Below are positions 19,646 to 28,123 of a DNA stretch of 64,000 nucleotides, piece after piece; the first letter of the stretch is position 1, and each line of letters begins with the position of its first letter. The notes beneath the pieces were generated by a model. That model saw only the letters and a list, made by a program, of their open reading frames with translations. It was not told where the DNA came from and ran no database searches. The DNA comes from Rossellomorea orangium (GTDB lineage: Bacteria > Bacillota > Bacilli > Bacillales > Bacillaceae_B). Location of the stretch: assembly GCF_019334305.1 (NCBI RefSeq), contig NZ_JAHWGH010000001.1, positions 1-64,000 of the forward strand, given 5' to 3'. The translations under genes were made by a program, and so were the position numbers.

Positions 19646-21109
19646 TTGAGAAAATTATTTTGTATTTTGCTAATGGGTACATTATTCTCTGGATTAGGTT
19701 TTTCATCTGTCAGTGCCGAAGGGTTCACAGATATACATAAGGGAAGCTCATTCTATGAAGAAATGATGTACCTATATAACGAGGAAATCATTAAAGGCTT
19801 TGAAGACGGGGAATTTAAGCCGGATAGAGCAGTTAGTCGCGCCCAGGCTGCCATCATGATTGGCAGGATTCTTGATTACAGCGATGAGCCCCGAGAATCA
19901 ACTTTTTCAGATGTGGGAAAAACCACTACAGGATCGGGGTTTATCCAAACAGCCTATGAAAATGGGATCATTTCAGGTTTTGGAGATAATACGTTCCGTC
20001 CAGATGAACCTGTCACACGAGGTCAAATGGCGATTATGATTGCCCGTGCTTTCGAGATTAAAGATGAAGCGATTGTTCCATTTAATGATGTATCGATCCA
20101 CATGAAAGCGTACCGTTCCATCCGCCAAATTATTTCATTTGGCGTAACGGAAGGATATCCGGATGGGAGTTTCAAGCCTGACGCCGAACTGAGTCGCTCG
20201 CAATTCTCCGCTTTCTTAGCTCGTGCTGTCAGCGATGATTTCAGGTTGAAGGTCGATGCTTGCGGATATGACCCGGAGTCACGAGTGAATCCCGATCGTC
20301 AAACCGTCAATTGCTTAATTACGAAAGCTGCACTTGAATTTGACGACGTGGTACCGCCTGAAGTGGTAAAAAGTATCGCTTCGGTCGAAAGCAGTGGATG
20401 GAAGCAATTTGATTCTAACGGAGAACCTATTATTAGCGATGATGGCGGCATTGGGATCATGCAGCTCACTTCCCCCTATGAAGTCGACGTTAACGAAGAA
20501 AGGTTAAAGTATGACCTTACGTATAACATTGAAGCAGGAATCAGAACGCTTGCTTCCAAATATAAGAGTTCTTCTCTGCCTACGATAGGAAATCAAAACC
20601 CTATGAACCTGGAAAACTGGTATTTCGCTATCATGGGTTACAATGGCGCTGTGGCAGTGAATAGTCCTTTCTATAAAGAGACGGGTAATCACAACTTTAA
20701 TTCTTATCAGATGAAGGTGTACCGGGACATGGAGGACAATGGAGTGGTCACTCCCCAGATCTTCCAGATTCCCATGACTGTGGATGATTTCCACTACGGC
20801 GATGATACGGATTGGGATATTGTATTTAAGAAAGATCATTACAATTTCTATGCCGACTATACACCGTCAAGGCACTACTTTAAACCAGATGATCTGGTTG
20901 TTCACGTCGGAGACACTCTACGCAATGACGCGACAACCAAGTCGACGGGAACGAAACTTCAATCAGCAGAAAAGCTGAAGATTATAGCAGCGCCTGAATA
21001 TGACTTAACTCCAAACTCAACAAATGAATTTGTTTGGTATCCTGTTGAAGTTGTAAGAACTGGACAAAAAGGTTATGTAGCTTCTTATAATGTGCGTGAG
21101 CTTCCATAA
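19646..21109 (+). CDS. SLH-anchored lytic transglycosylase with SH3-like C-terminus
   Basis: A secreted cell-wall hydrolase of 487 residues. A TTG start at 19646 follows GAGGAGGGG. The signal peptide ends VSA (about 24). Three SLH repeats (about 25-210) are followed by an SLT-type domain (about 240-345) with the catalytic glutamate in ASVESSGW and the GGIGIMQLTSP motif. A C-terminal region (about 420-487) has a GYVASYNVREL ending typical of SH3-type wall-binding domains. The 19380-19645 upstream region is non-coding. Confidence 0.9.
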   Translation: MRKLFCILLMGTLFSGLGFSSVSAEGFTDIHKGSSFYEEMMYLYNEEIIKGFEDGEFKPDRAVSRAQAAIMIGRILDYSDEPRESTFSDVGKTTTGSGFIQTAYENGIISGFGDNTFRPDEPVTRGQMAIMIARAFEIKDEAIVPFNDVSIHMKAYRSIRQIISFGVTEGYPDGSFKPDAELSRSQFSAFLARAVSDDFRLKVDACGYDPESRVNPDRQTVNCLITKAALEFDDVVPPEVVKSIASVESSGWKQFDSNGEPIISDDGGIGIMQLTSPYEVDVNEERLKYDLTYNIEAGIRTLASKYKSSSLPTIGNQNPMNLENWYFAIMGYNGAVAVNSPFYKETGNHNFNSYQMKVYRDMEDNGVVTPQIFQIPMTVDDFHYGDDTDWDIVFKKDHYNFYADYTPSRHYFKPDDLVVHVGDTLRNDATTKSTGTKLQSAEKLKIIAAPEYDLTPNSTNEFVWYPVEVVRTGQKGYVASYNVRELP

Positions 21110-21123
21110 TAAAAGGTCAAGTA

Positions 21124-21153
21124 AAAGACGAGGGGGATATCCCCTCGTCTTTA
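21124..21153. terminator. Bidirectional terminator
   Basis: Stem AAAGACGAGGGG/CCCCTCGTCTTT between the SLH transglycosylase and the convergent gene at 21151. Confidence 0.85.
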
Positions 21154-21864
21154 TGATATTTGGGACATGGCACCTGTTCCCTTATCATTATTCGGTTTCC
21201 ATTTCTTTATCCATAATCCTACTAGAATAAGAGCAATGCCTATTATGGTAAGAAAAATCAGTGACATAGTACTTCCTTTTTGATGCGGTAGGTTGGTGTA
21301 ATATCCATGCGATTCCCCAGATAACCCTCTTATCCACTGCGTTTCCATTTTCGACTTGGTCTTAAGTGTGAAATCACTTTTCTTTATGACTCCATTTTCA
21401 TTAATGCTATACGTCCGATACTTTGCAGGAGCTGAGCCTGGTGAATTCATCTGCATGGCAACGATAAATGACTCTTTACCTGTCTGATTATCTACCATTG
21501 TTTTATACTGAATCATGTCAGCAAAGACGCTCATTCCTTCTTCCTTGGAGTGGAGTTCTCTTCCTTTAAGAGCAACCACTTGTTCATCCTTCACCTCAAA
21601 AATCAGATCAGGCTTTTTCTGGCTGTTTTCCTTCAGATCTTCCATGAAAGTATTCAATTTCACCCCATGAAACACTTGAACCGGATCGATTATGCCGTCT
21701 TCTTCTAATGAAATGAACTCATACCGTTTATCAAAATGACTCTGATAAAATGATTCTCTAATCGTCTGGATGAGAAAATAAGCTACCAGAGTGATAGACA
21801 GTACCCCTGCGATAATGAATATAATACTCATATATTGAAACCGTTTCTTATTACTATGTGTCAT
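21151..21864 (-). CDS. Two-helix membrane protein with a repeat-encoded C-terminus
   Basis: A protein of 237 residues with a membrane helix near each end (about 12-35 and 203-222) and an extracytoplasmic domain between them. No family is recognised. The start is the ATG at 21864, after GAGGAG with a short 3-base gap. The TTG at 21879 has no site. The last nine residues (KGTGAMSQI-S) are encoded by a GGGACA...TGTTCCC repeat at 21162-21181, so the original C-terminus was replaced or extended. Confidence 0.75.
   Translation of the reverse strand: MTHSNKKRFQYMSIIFIIAGVLSITLVAYFLIQTIRESFYQSHFDKRYEFISLEEDGIIDPVQVFHGVKLNTFMEDLKENSQKKPDLIFEVKDEQVVALKGRELHSKEEGMSVFADMIQYKTMVDNQTGKESFIVAMQMNSPGSAPAKYRTYSINENGVIKKSDFTLKTKSKMETQWIRGLSGESHGYYTNLPHQKGSTMSLIFLTIIGIALILVGLWIKKWKPNNDKGTGAMSQIS
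21162..21181. repeat. Palindromic repeat, family A (single)
   Basis: GGGACATGGCACCTGTTCCC, a copy of the dispersed GGGACAGGTxCCTGTCCC family. It lies inside the 3' end of the gene at 21151. A decayed relative (GGGACA...CATGGGCCC...TCATCCC) occurs at 22005-22034 in the 21865-22136 gap. Confidence 0.75.
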
Positions 21865-22136
21865 TTTCTCCTCACTCAAATCATTTAATTTAATGGGGGG
21901 TAATTGAGTAGTCTATGTATCTCCCATTTAAATCATCTTAATAAAAGTAGAACAAAAAGTTTGTATTTATTTGTTGATGAACGCTGAAAACTTTTCGACA
22001 GTTTGGGACAATGACATGGGCCCTAGTCATCCCCCTTCAAGATTCCATTATTTCCATTTTTTTCTGATAGCTAATTTAACATAAATGAAATATTATCAAT
22101 CTGTTAGTAATATTAATTTGAGAGGGGAAACACCAC

Positions 22137-23201
22137 TTGAAAGCATTAAAAATGTTAATTTGTTTGGGGTTGGCACTTATTGCAATGCCTCTGCAGTCAG
22201 CTCTTGCCGCTGGCGGAAAGACGATTGATCACTACATCCCGATGGACATCGATGGGGATCACTGGGCATGGGATGAAATCAATGACTTTGTCAATGCCGA
22301 TATCATCGAGGGATACATGGATGAAGACATGAATATGTATGTAAAGCCAGGAGATAACGTAACACGTGCACAATTCACAAAAATCCTTGTAAAAGCACTA
22401 TCTCTGGAAAACAGCGGCACCCCTAAAACGTTTAAGGACGTTAAACCATCTGCCTGGTATTATGATTATGTAAATACCGCAAGCAGTTTAGGCATTATCA
22501 ACGGAAAACAGAACGGAACTTTTGCACCTGATGCATACATAACGCGTGATCAGATGACAAAGATGATTGTACTGGCATTCGAAAAAACCGTAAAATTCCC
22601 TTCCGTGACGACTCAAAAATTCCCAGATGTCAATAAAGATTACTGGGCATATGATTATATTAATAAAGCCGCAGCTAAAGAAATTGTACAAGGCTACGGA
22701 ACAAGCTTCAAGCCGCTCAATCTTGCTACAAGAGCACAGGCAATCGTCATGGTTCGCCGCGGGCTTGCTCAAGAGCAAGCCAATTTACCTGATGCTGAAG
22801 GAGTAAAGTCCTTCCTTAAAGGTCATATTCTAAAAGAGAATAGCCTGGTGGAAGCCAATGCTTATGACAAATTGATGGCATTGTACGAAGAGAACGGCAC
22901 CGGGTATTACTTAACGGAAGCAAGGGAATTGGGAGGAATCTATTTCCCTGCCGAAGACGGGTACACTGTAGAGATTAACGATACCAATCTTTCATTAAAC
23001 ATTCTATCAATCTCTGACAGATTCCTTACAATTGAAGCAACGGGGATGATTGGCAGATTCATATATAAGAGTGATGACTTCAACATGGACTTCACTTCTA
23101 AAATGGATGGTGCTTATAACCTGAAGCTTGATTCTGAAAGTGGAAAGTGGAAGATTTATAATTATCTTCCTTATTTCGATGAAGAGGCATTTGAAGAATA
23201 G
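22137..23201 (+). CDS. SLH-domain surface protein, paralogue of 2318-3382
   Basis: A secreted protein of 354 residues. A TTG start at 22137 follows GAGAGGGG by 10 bases. The signal peptide ends ALA (about 24), three SLH repeats cover about 35-215, and the C-terminal 135 residues match the paralogue at 2318 in layout, including the GKWKIYNYLP ending. The two proteins are clear duplicates that have diverged. A terminator follows. Confidence 0.88.
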   Translation: MKALKMLICLGLALIAMPLQSALAAGGKTIDHYIPMDIDGDHWAWDEINDFVNADIIEGYMDEDMNMYVKPGDNVTRAQFTKILVKALSLENSGTPKTFKDVKPSAWYYDYVNTASSLGIINGKQNGTFAPDAYITRDQMTKMIVLAFEKTVKFPSVTTQKFPDVNKDYWAYDYINKAAAKEIVQGYGTSFKPLNLATRAQAIVMVRRGLAQEQANLPDAEGVKSFLKGHILKENSLVEANAYDKLMALYEENGTGYYLTEARELGGIYFPAEDGYTVEINDTNLSLNILSISDRFLTIEATGMIGRFIYKSDDFNMDFTSKMDGAYNLKLDSESGKWKIYNYLPYFDEEAFEE

Positions 23202-23223
23202 GACTTCCAGTTGCTTTCATTCA

Positions 23224-23253
23224 AACAACCCGCCATTCCATGGCGGGTTGTTT
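23224..23253 (+). terminator. Rho-independent terminator
   Basis: Perfect stem AACAACCCGCCAT/ATGGCGGGTTGTT followed by TCCG, 23 bases after the SLH gene. The non-coding stretch 23254-23626 after it holds a decayed family A repeat (GGGTCTGATCCCTTGTTCC, near 23379-23397) and the regulator promoter region. Confidence 0.75.
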
Positions 23254-23626
23254 CCGTCACTAATGCCTAATTTTCTCTCCACTATTTCCTCCATCATGTA
23301 CCCCTCTACTTCTTTATTTCATAGCTTAGACGTTTAACAGGGGTAAGTTGTCTCAATGTTTTTGAATAAAATGGAAAAGGGTCTGATCCCTTGTTCCATC
23401 AGTTCTTTAATAATGGATATACCCTTATTCATACTTTCAAAAAATATTATTAAGGATTTAATAATTCACATGAAATTCGAATGGCCATAAGAAGATCTAA
23501 TTGGAACCTTGCTACTCTGCTTTGTATTAAGATAATTACTTGAAGGGCTATTGGCAAACCACTTCACTTCCATAATAGAAAAATCTGTTAAACTATACCT
23601 ACGAGGAATTTCCAGGAGGTACAACA

Positions 23627-24538
23627 ATGGACTACTCTGTAATCGGAACAAAGATTAAAGAAATGAGGAAGGTTGTCGGACTCACTCAAGGTGATTTGGC
23701 AGAGGGTATCTGTACTCAGGCACTCATCAGCCGGATTGAAAAAGGAGACATATATCCAAATGCCACTGCTCTGTACCAAATTTCCGTGAAACTAGGGGTC
23801 GACATCAATTACTTCTTTGAAATAGGGACCACTCCCAGGCTCGATTATATTCGGGAAGTGGAAAGGCAATTGAAATCGTTAAGAGACACATGGGATTATA
23901 AAGGGATGATCGAACTGGTTAAAGCAGAGGAGAAGAATCCACTATTTTATAAAGATAATGAAAAGCTACAGTTGCTCTATTGGCATAAAGCGATTTACCT
24001 GCATGAAGACAGGAAAGAATCCGAAGCCGCTTTAACTCTCTTACATAAAGCCTATCAGATGACCGCCCATCACAAAAAGGCCATGTCTGAACGAGAAATG
24101 CAAATCCTTTCCGCCATAGGAACCATTCATGCCGCACTAAATAACCATGAGGATGCACTTGACTATTATGATCAAGTCGAAACAGCCATGAAAACGACAG
24201 ACCATTTACATGAGAAGGCGATCAAAACCAAGTTATTCTATAATACAGCCAGGGCCCTGACACGCAGTGGAAGGCTTAATGAATCCACGGATTATTGCCT
24301 TAGGGCAATCAAGTGGTGTTTCGAGGAAGAACTATTATGGGGATTGGGTGAACTTTATTATCAAATCGGATACAACTATGAGCTCACCGGCGATTTAGAG
24401 AAGGCCCTCTCTTATATGCAACCCGCCTTTCATATGTTTGAACTGAAGAATGACAGAGTACATATAGAGTTTCTTGAGAAGAAGATGAATGAGATGAGGA
24501 AGCGAAGTAAAGGGACAGGTGCCTTTCCCCACAACTGA
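23627..24538 (+). CDS. XRE-TPR regulator, PlcR-like (paralogue of 55008)
   Basis: A protein of 303 residues. The HTH domain (residues 5-60; IGTKIKEMRKVVGLTQGDLA, SRIEKGDIYP) is followed by five or six TPR-like helical hairpins. Size and layout match PlcR-type regulators. It follows a CAGGAGG ribosome site. It is strongly similar along its length to the protein at 55008-55901. The last eight residues (GTGAFPHN) come from a family A repeat, and the paralogue ends about there without them. No propeptide gene is next to it, so control by peptide is not shown. Confidence 0.85.
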   Translation: MDYSVIGTKIKEMRKVVGLTQGDLAEGICTQALISRIEKGDIYPNATALYQISVKLGVDINYFFEIGTTPRLDYIREVERQLKSLRDTWDYKGMIELVKAEEKNPLFYKDNEKLQLLYWHKAIYLHEDRKESEAALTLLHKAYQMTAHHKKAMSEREMQILSAIGTIHAALNNHEDALDYYDQVETAMKTTDHLHEKAIKTKLFYNTARALTRSGRLNESTDYCLRAIKWCFEEELLWGLGELYYQIGYNYELTGDLEKALSYMQPAFHMFELKNDRVHIEFLEKKMNEMRKRSKGTGAFPHN

Positions 24539-24589
24539 ACCACGGATAAAGTACCTAATGAATCGGGACAGAGGACCTGTCCCTATGTC
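24512..24589. repeat. Inverted pair of family A repeats
   Basis: GGGACAGGTGCCTTTCCCC at 24512-24530 and GGGACAGAGGACCTGTCCC at 24565-24583 flank 34 bases. The first encodes the end of the regulator gene. The second ends 4 bases before the stop codon of the convergent glycosyltransferase. Confidence 0.8.
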
Positions 24590-24593
24590 TCAT

Positions 24594-25538
24594 TTACCTT
24601 CCCCTACTTACATAAGCTTTCACTCCATCAAAAGACCTCAAAATAAAATATCTACTTACAAACATACTCCGCATCAGTTTGTTCATACCCCTACCATACC
24701 TGCGATTCTGAATAAGTCCGACGGCTTCATGGAAAGTATCCCTGGCCTGTACGTACTTTACCCTTTCAGCATCATGGGCATTGCTGTCAGTCCATTTGGT
24801 AATCGTAGAAGCCATTTTAGAAAAGTCTTCTAATTTGTTTTCCTTGTACAAAGAAACCAATTGCCGTGAAATCATGAATTGTTCCAGCATATAGCGCTTG
24901 GAAATACTATTGTCCCTTAGACGGTATTTTAATACGTTCTCTTTCATTTTCCCTATTTTTACGTTCCTGCTGACCGCCCTCAGAATGAAATCATAATCTT
25001 CACAATAGGGAACTTCCCTGTAGCCATTGAGCATTTCATAGACTTCCCTTTTTAAGAACCAAGTAGGGTGGGTTGATACATTTGTATACTTCAGCCTTCT
25101 TTTGATTTCATCTCCAGCAAGCTCCAGACCTTCCTCGTCAACTAGAATATTTCCCTTTTCATCCATGAGGATCATCTCAGAGAAAACAAAATCAAAATGG
25201 TTGTTTTCTAAATATTTCTTCTGTAATTCTAATCGATTGGGCAGCGAACGATCATCTGCATCCATTCTGGCAATATAGTGACCACGACAGTGTTCCAGAG
25301 CCCGGTTAAGACTGCTAACCAATCCTAGATTTTTTTCGTTTATCAGAACCTTCACACGGCTGTCGGTTTGCTCATGATTTGAAAGCAGTTCCCTAAGCTC
25401 ATCATGATCCGGATTGTCTAAGACGACGATCAATTCAATATTTTCATAGGTTTGATTTAATATGGATTGCATGCTTTCTTCCACCCAGTTTAGCTCTTCA
25501 TTGTATGAACTCATGATGACTGTAATTAACTCGTTCAT
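24594..25538 (-). CDS. Family 2 glycosyltransferase
   Basis: A cytosolic or membrane-associated sugar transferase of 314 residues. The GT-A fold begins TVIMSSYNEE, the nucleotide-sugar and metal-binding DxD is ARMDADDRSLPNR (about residue 92), and an ED acid pair occurs at YCEDYDFILRA (about 174). These are the hallmarks of GT2 enzymes making surface glycans. The start follows GGGGAGAAACG. It stands alone, with its stop abutting a repeat. The 373 bases upstream (25539-25911) show no gene. Confidence 0.9.
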   Translation of the reverse strand: MNELITVIMSSYNEELNWVEESMQSILNQTYENIELIVVLDNPDHDELRELLSNHEQTDSRVKVLINEKNLGLVSSLNRALEHCRGHYIARMDADDRSLPNRLELQKKYLENNHFDFVFSEMILMDEKGNILVDEEGLELAGDEIKRRLKYTNVSTHPTWFLKREVYEMLNGYREVPYCEDYDFILRAVSRNVKIGKMKENVLKYRLRDNSISKRYMLEQFMISRQLVSLYKENKLEDFSKMASTITKWTDSNAHDAERVKYVQARDTFHEAVGLIQNRRYGRGMNKLMRSMFVSRYFILRSFDGVKAYVSRGR

Positions 25539-25911
25539 CGATCGTTTCTCCCCTATCCCTCATTAAATACATAATCAGTCATTTGCCTTGATATTGCTAT
25601 CACAGGAAGCTTCTTACCAAGTTTCATGTCATCTTTATGAGCGATTGGATAGCAGTAGTAGATGTAACGATAACCTACATTATTGTTAAATAGTCTCTGT
25701 TCCCAGGAATGTTCTTAATAAAGAACAAAAAGACCCTCTACTTCCTGCTAATCTAAGAATATACCCATACGTATTATTTTACTACAGAAAATTAAATATT
25801 CTAAATTTTTTAGAGGCAATACCGCATGGCATTTTAATATTTCCGTTCCCACTTAGTTACATAAAAAGGCTTATAATGGATATAAACCTTGCCTGCAGGA
25901 GGGCGATTTAT

Positions 25912-26390
25912 TTGAAAAAGATGCTAATCAGCTTTCCAATCTTCCTTACTTTATTAGGAGGCTGGTACTGGCTTGAGAAAAACGAGCCTTATGATGAAGT
26001 TTTTATGATCCCAAGGGATTATAAGGGGTGTGTGAATGTAGTATATGAAATACACGGAGTTCCACCACTGGAAGTGAAGGATCATTCTATTCAATACAAA
26101 ATGGATCATGACGGAATACTGCTTACCTCCTCTCCTCCTGATTTTGGATGGGAAGGAAAAGAGAGCTCCGGGCTACACGATATCGATTCCTTCTATATTG
26201 ATGAGGAGGGAATGAAAATAAACGAAATCCCCAAGACGAGATCGGGCCCATCGTCTTGGGAGAACATAGTGAAAACGGGAAAATCCTTTCCAAACGATTA
26301 ACCTTTTCGGTCAACAATGAAGGAGTATCCTGCGATCAAAACTTTGAAGAATTAGAAAAGAAGGTAAATGAAAAGTTGAAAGTTGAGTGA
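25912..26390 (+). pseudogene. DUF6843-like exported protein gene, frameshifted
   Basis: A TTG at 25912 after AGGAGGG starts an N-terminal membrane helix (MKKMLISFPIF) and a domain with FMIPRDYKG...YEIHGVPPLEV...LLTSSPPDFG, the DUF6843 pattern. The frame ends at 26301. At the C-run 26229-26232 the reading shifts one base. The other frame then continues as PQDEIGPIVLGEHSENGK and runs coherently to a TGA at 26388-26390. Restoring one C would give a product of about 160 residues. It may be a true mutation or an error in a homopolymer. Confidence 0.65.
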
Positions 26391-26651
26391 TGGTATCAGA
26401 GGTTTTCTCCTGATCGGGGTACACTTTATCTTATAACGAACATGTACATTGTTTAAACACCTGTATAATGGTTTCATACCTTATGCAATCAGCAGTAAAT
26501 TTCCCTCATTAAACGTTTGATTAAAAAGGATAGCTTCCGGTTGCTGTTAAACGCGAACCACTCTCCTCTCGTAAAAACAACTAGTCTAATAAACTACATT
26601 TATATGTTATAATAAACAGGTAATTTTTACTATAAAAAGGAGGTAATTCCG

Positions 26652-26960
26652 ATATCAACTTCAAGAATTTTAAAATGGACAACAGGTGCTTTTGAAGCGA
26701 TTTTAGGTGTTCCAATACTGGGGGCAGCCATCATCATCGGTTTTTTATGGTTTCCACTGGTCATTATGCTTGTCTTACATATTACAACTCTAATTCTTAC
26801 AATCAAAGATAAAGGCGCCACTACCGGAAGTATACTGGGAATCGTCACGTCCTGCATCGGCTGGATTCCATTTGTGGGCATGGTTATGCACGTCGTTTCC
26901 GCCATCTTCCTCATGATTGATGCCGCTAAAACAGATAAGACTTCCAGGGAATATCTTTAA
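26652..26960 (+). CDS. Small membrane protein with an apparent ATA start
   Basis: A protein of 102 residues with three hydrophobic helices and the motif IVTSCIGWIPFVGM, as in small Bacillus membrane proteins of unknown function. The frame is open from about 26646, and coding-like sequence (STSRILKWTTGAFEAILG) begins right after an ATA at 26652. That ATA lies 7 bases behind a perfect AAGGAGGT (26637-26644). No ATG, GTG or TTG is available before position 26766, which would cut off the first helix. I infer an AUA start or a damaged ATG. Confidence 0.65.
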   Translation: MSTSRILKWTTGAFEAILGVPILGAAIIIGFLWFPLVIMLVLHITTLILTIKDKGATTGSILGIVTSCIGWIPFVGMVMHVVSAIFLMIDAAKTDKTSREYL

Positions 26961-26962
26961 AT

Positions 26963-26990
26963 GGGACGGAGGGACAGGTCCCTTGTCCCA
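26963..26990. repeat. Palindromic repeat, family A
   Basis: GGGACGGAGGGACAGGTCCCTTGTCCC. It fills the space between the stop of the gene at 26652 and the stop of the convergent gene at 26993, 2 bases from each end. Confidence 0.8.
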
Positions 26991-26992
26991 CT

Positions 26993-27319
26993 TCATTCAT
27001 ATGATGGGCGATTCATTATCTCATTTAAAGCATCCGATTGAATATAGAGTATCAACACGATAGAAACCAATAAGAGCAAGAGGCCATAAAGTGTACGATT
27101 TCTTCTTTTCAACGTAGCATTAAATTTATACAGAGCGGATGATAAAGGTATCGCAATTAAGCAGCAGACACCTATCATCAAGACAAGTGATGGATCCATA
27201 TATATGTTCACGTATAATCCTGGAGAAAGATCTTGAACGGACTGAGCCAAGAATGGCAGGGATAAAAACGTCAAAGCCAGCAGATTTAAGACTGTCATGA
27301 TATAAATCAATATTTTCAT
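26993..27319 (-). CDS. Small membrane protein, unknown
   Basis: A protein of 108 residues with three hydrophobic helices (about 5-25, 45-65, 80-97) and a basic loop (KRRNR). No family is recognised. The ATG at 27319 has AAAGGAAAG about 8 bases upstream. It is convergent with the small membrane gene at 26652, separated only by a family A repeat. Confidence 0.65.
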   Translation of the reverse strand: MKILIYIMTVLNLLALTFLSLPFLAQSVQDLSPGLYVNIYMDPSLVLMIGVCCLIAIPLSSALYKFNATLKRRNRTLYGLLLLLVSIVLILYIQSDALNEIMNRPSYE

Positions 27320-27371
27320 AGGACATCTTTCCTTTCTTTTAACAGCTACAGGAAGACACAGTCCCCCATGT

Positions 27372-27542
27372 TTAAGAGTAATGATACCGTAAGCAAACCC
27401 TTCCTTCCCGGGTATAGGAGTCGATATTCTTTATATAAGGACCATATCTACTTTTCAAATGATCGTAAAACACCTTCTGAATCTCCTTCCCTTTTTGCAT
27501 TACCCATTCTCCATAATACCACTTTTTAACATAAATGAGGTG
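27372..27542 (-). pseudogene. Possible remnant of a small gene
   Basis: A minus-strand open frame of about 57 codons with a protein-like composition (KKWYYGEWVMQKGKEIQKVF...HYS) but no credible start codon or ribosome site. The first ATG in frame (27500) is internal. It could be a short protein with lost initiation or simple chance. Confidence 0.25.
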
Positions 27543-27647
27543 GTGGGATGGAGGCACCTACCCATTGCCCCAAAGAACTTTCTGTAAAAAATAGGCCGGA
27601 AGATCATTGGAATGTATGTAAGATTGCTTACCATAGGAGGGATTTTA

Positions 27648-28040
27648 CTGAGAAACTTACTTGGTCTTATTATTTTAATCCTGTTTGTTTTGGCTGGATG
27701 TGGTTTGAAGACACAAACCTTTTCAGAGTTTTACCCAAGAGACCTTGATGATGTAACAAAAATCACTTTAGTTGACGGGAGTACAGGAAATAAAAAAATC
27801 ATGACAAATCAAGAAGTTATCAAAAAGTTTTTAAATCAAATAAAGGACATTACGTTCACCCCTGATGACAATCAAGAGGAAAGAACCGGCTGGCGGTATT
27901 CCATTACGCTGTACCAGGAGGGTGAACGTACTTTTCAATTTACTCTAACAGAGATAGAAGAGCATTATTATCACTCCAAGCCGGATATTTTTCCAATTGT
28001 AGATGATTTTTATGAGAAGATTGAAATGACAGAAGAGTAG
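27648..28040 (+). CDS. Lipoprotein of unknown function with apparent CTG start
   Basis: A protein of 130 residues. The signal peptide (LRNLLGLIILILFVLAGC) ends in a lipobox with LAGC. The mature part has a two-layer pattern (ITLVDGSTGNKK...SITLYQEGERTFQFTL) similar to small Bacillus lipoproteins. The AGGAGGG site at 27636-27642 lies 5-6 bases before a CTG at 27648 and 36 bases after the only in-frame ATG (27612), which has no good site. I therefore favour the CTG. Confidence 0.75.
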   Translation: MRNLLGLIILILFVLAGCGLKTQTFSEFYPRDLDDVTKITLVDGSTGNKKIMTNQEVIKKFLNQIKDITFTPDDNQEERTGWRYSITLYQEGERTFQFTLTEIEEHYYHSKPDIFPIVDDFYEKIEMTEE

Positions 28041-28056
28041 ATGTTTTTTGATATAC

Positions 28057-28092
28057 AAAAGGAGACAAGGGGGTGTGGCCCTTCGTCTCCCT
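28057..28092. terminator. Bidirectional terminator
   Basis: Hairpin AAAGGAGACAAGGG...CCCTTCGTCTCC between the lipoprotein gene and the convergent SLH gene. On the minus strand it ends in CTCCTTTTG. Confidence 0.65.
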
Positions 28093-28123
28093 TCGGGACA
28101 GTGTGACTGCCCTCATGATCCGC

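Noticed and set aside
24519-24833. Plus-strand open frame after the regulator gene
   Set aside because: It starts inside a repeat and overlaps the end of the glycosyltransferase on the other strand.
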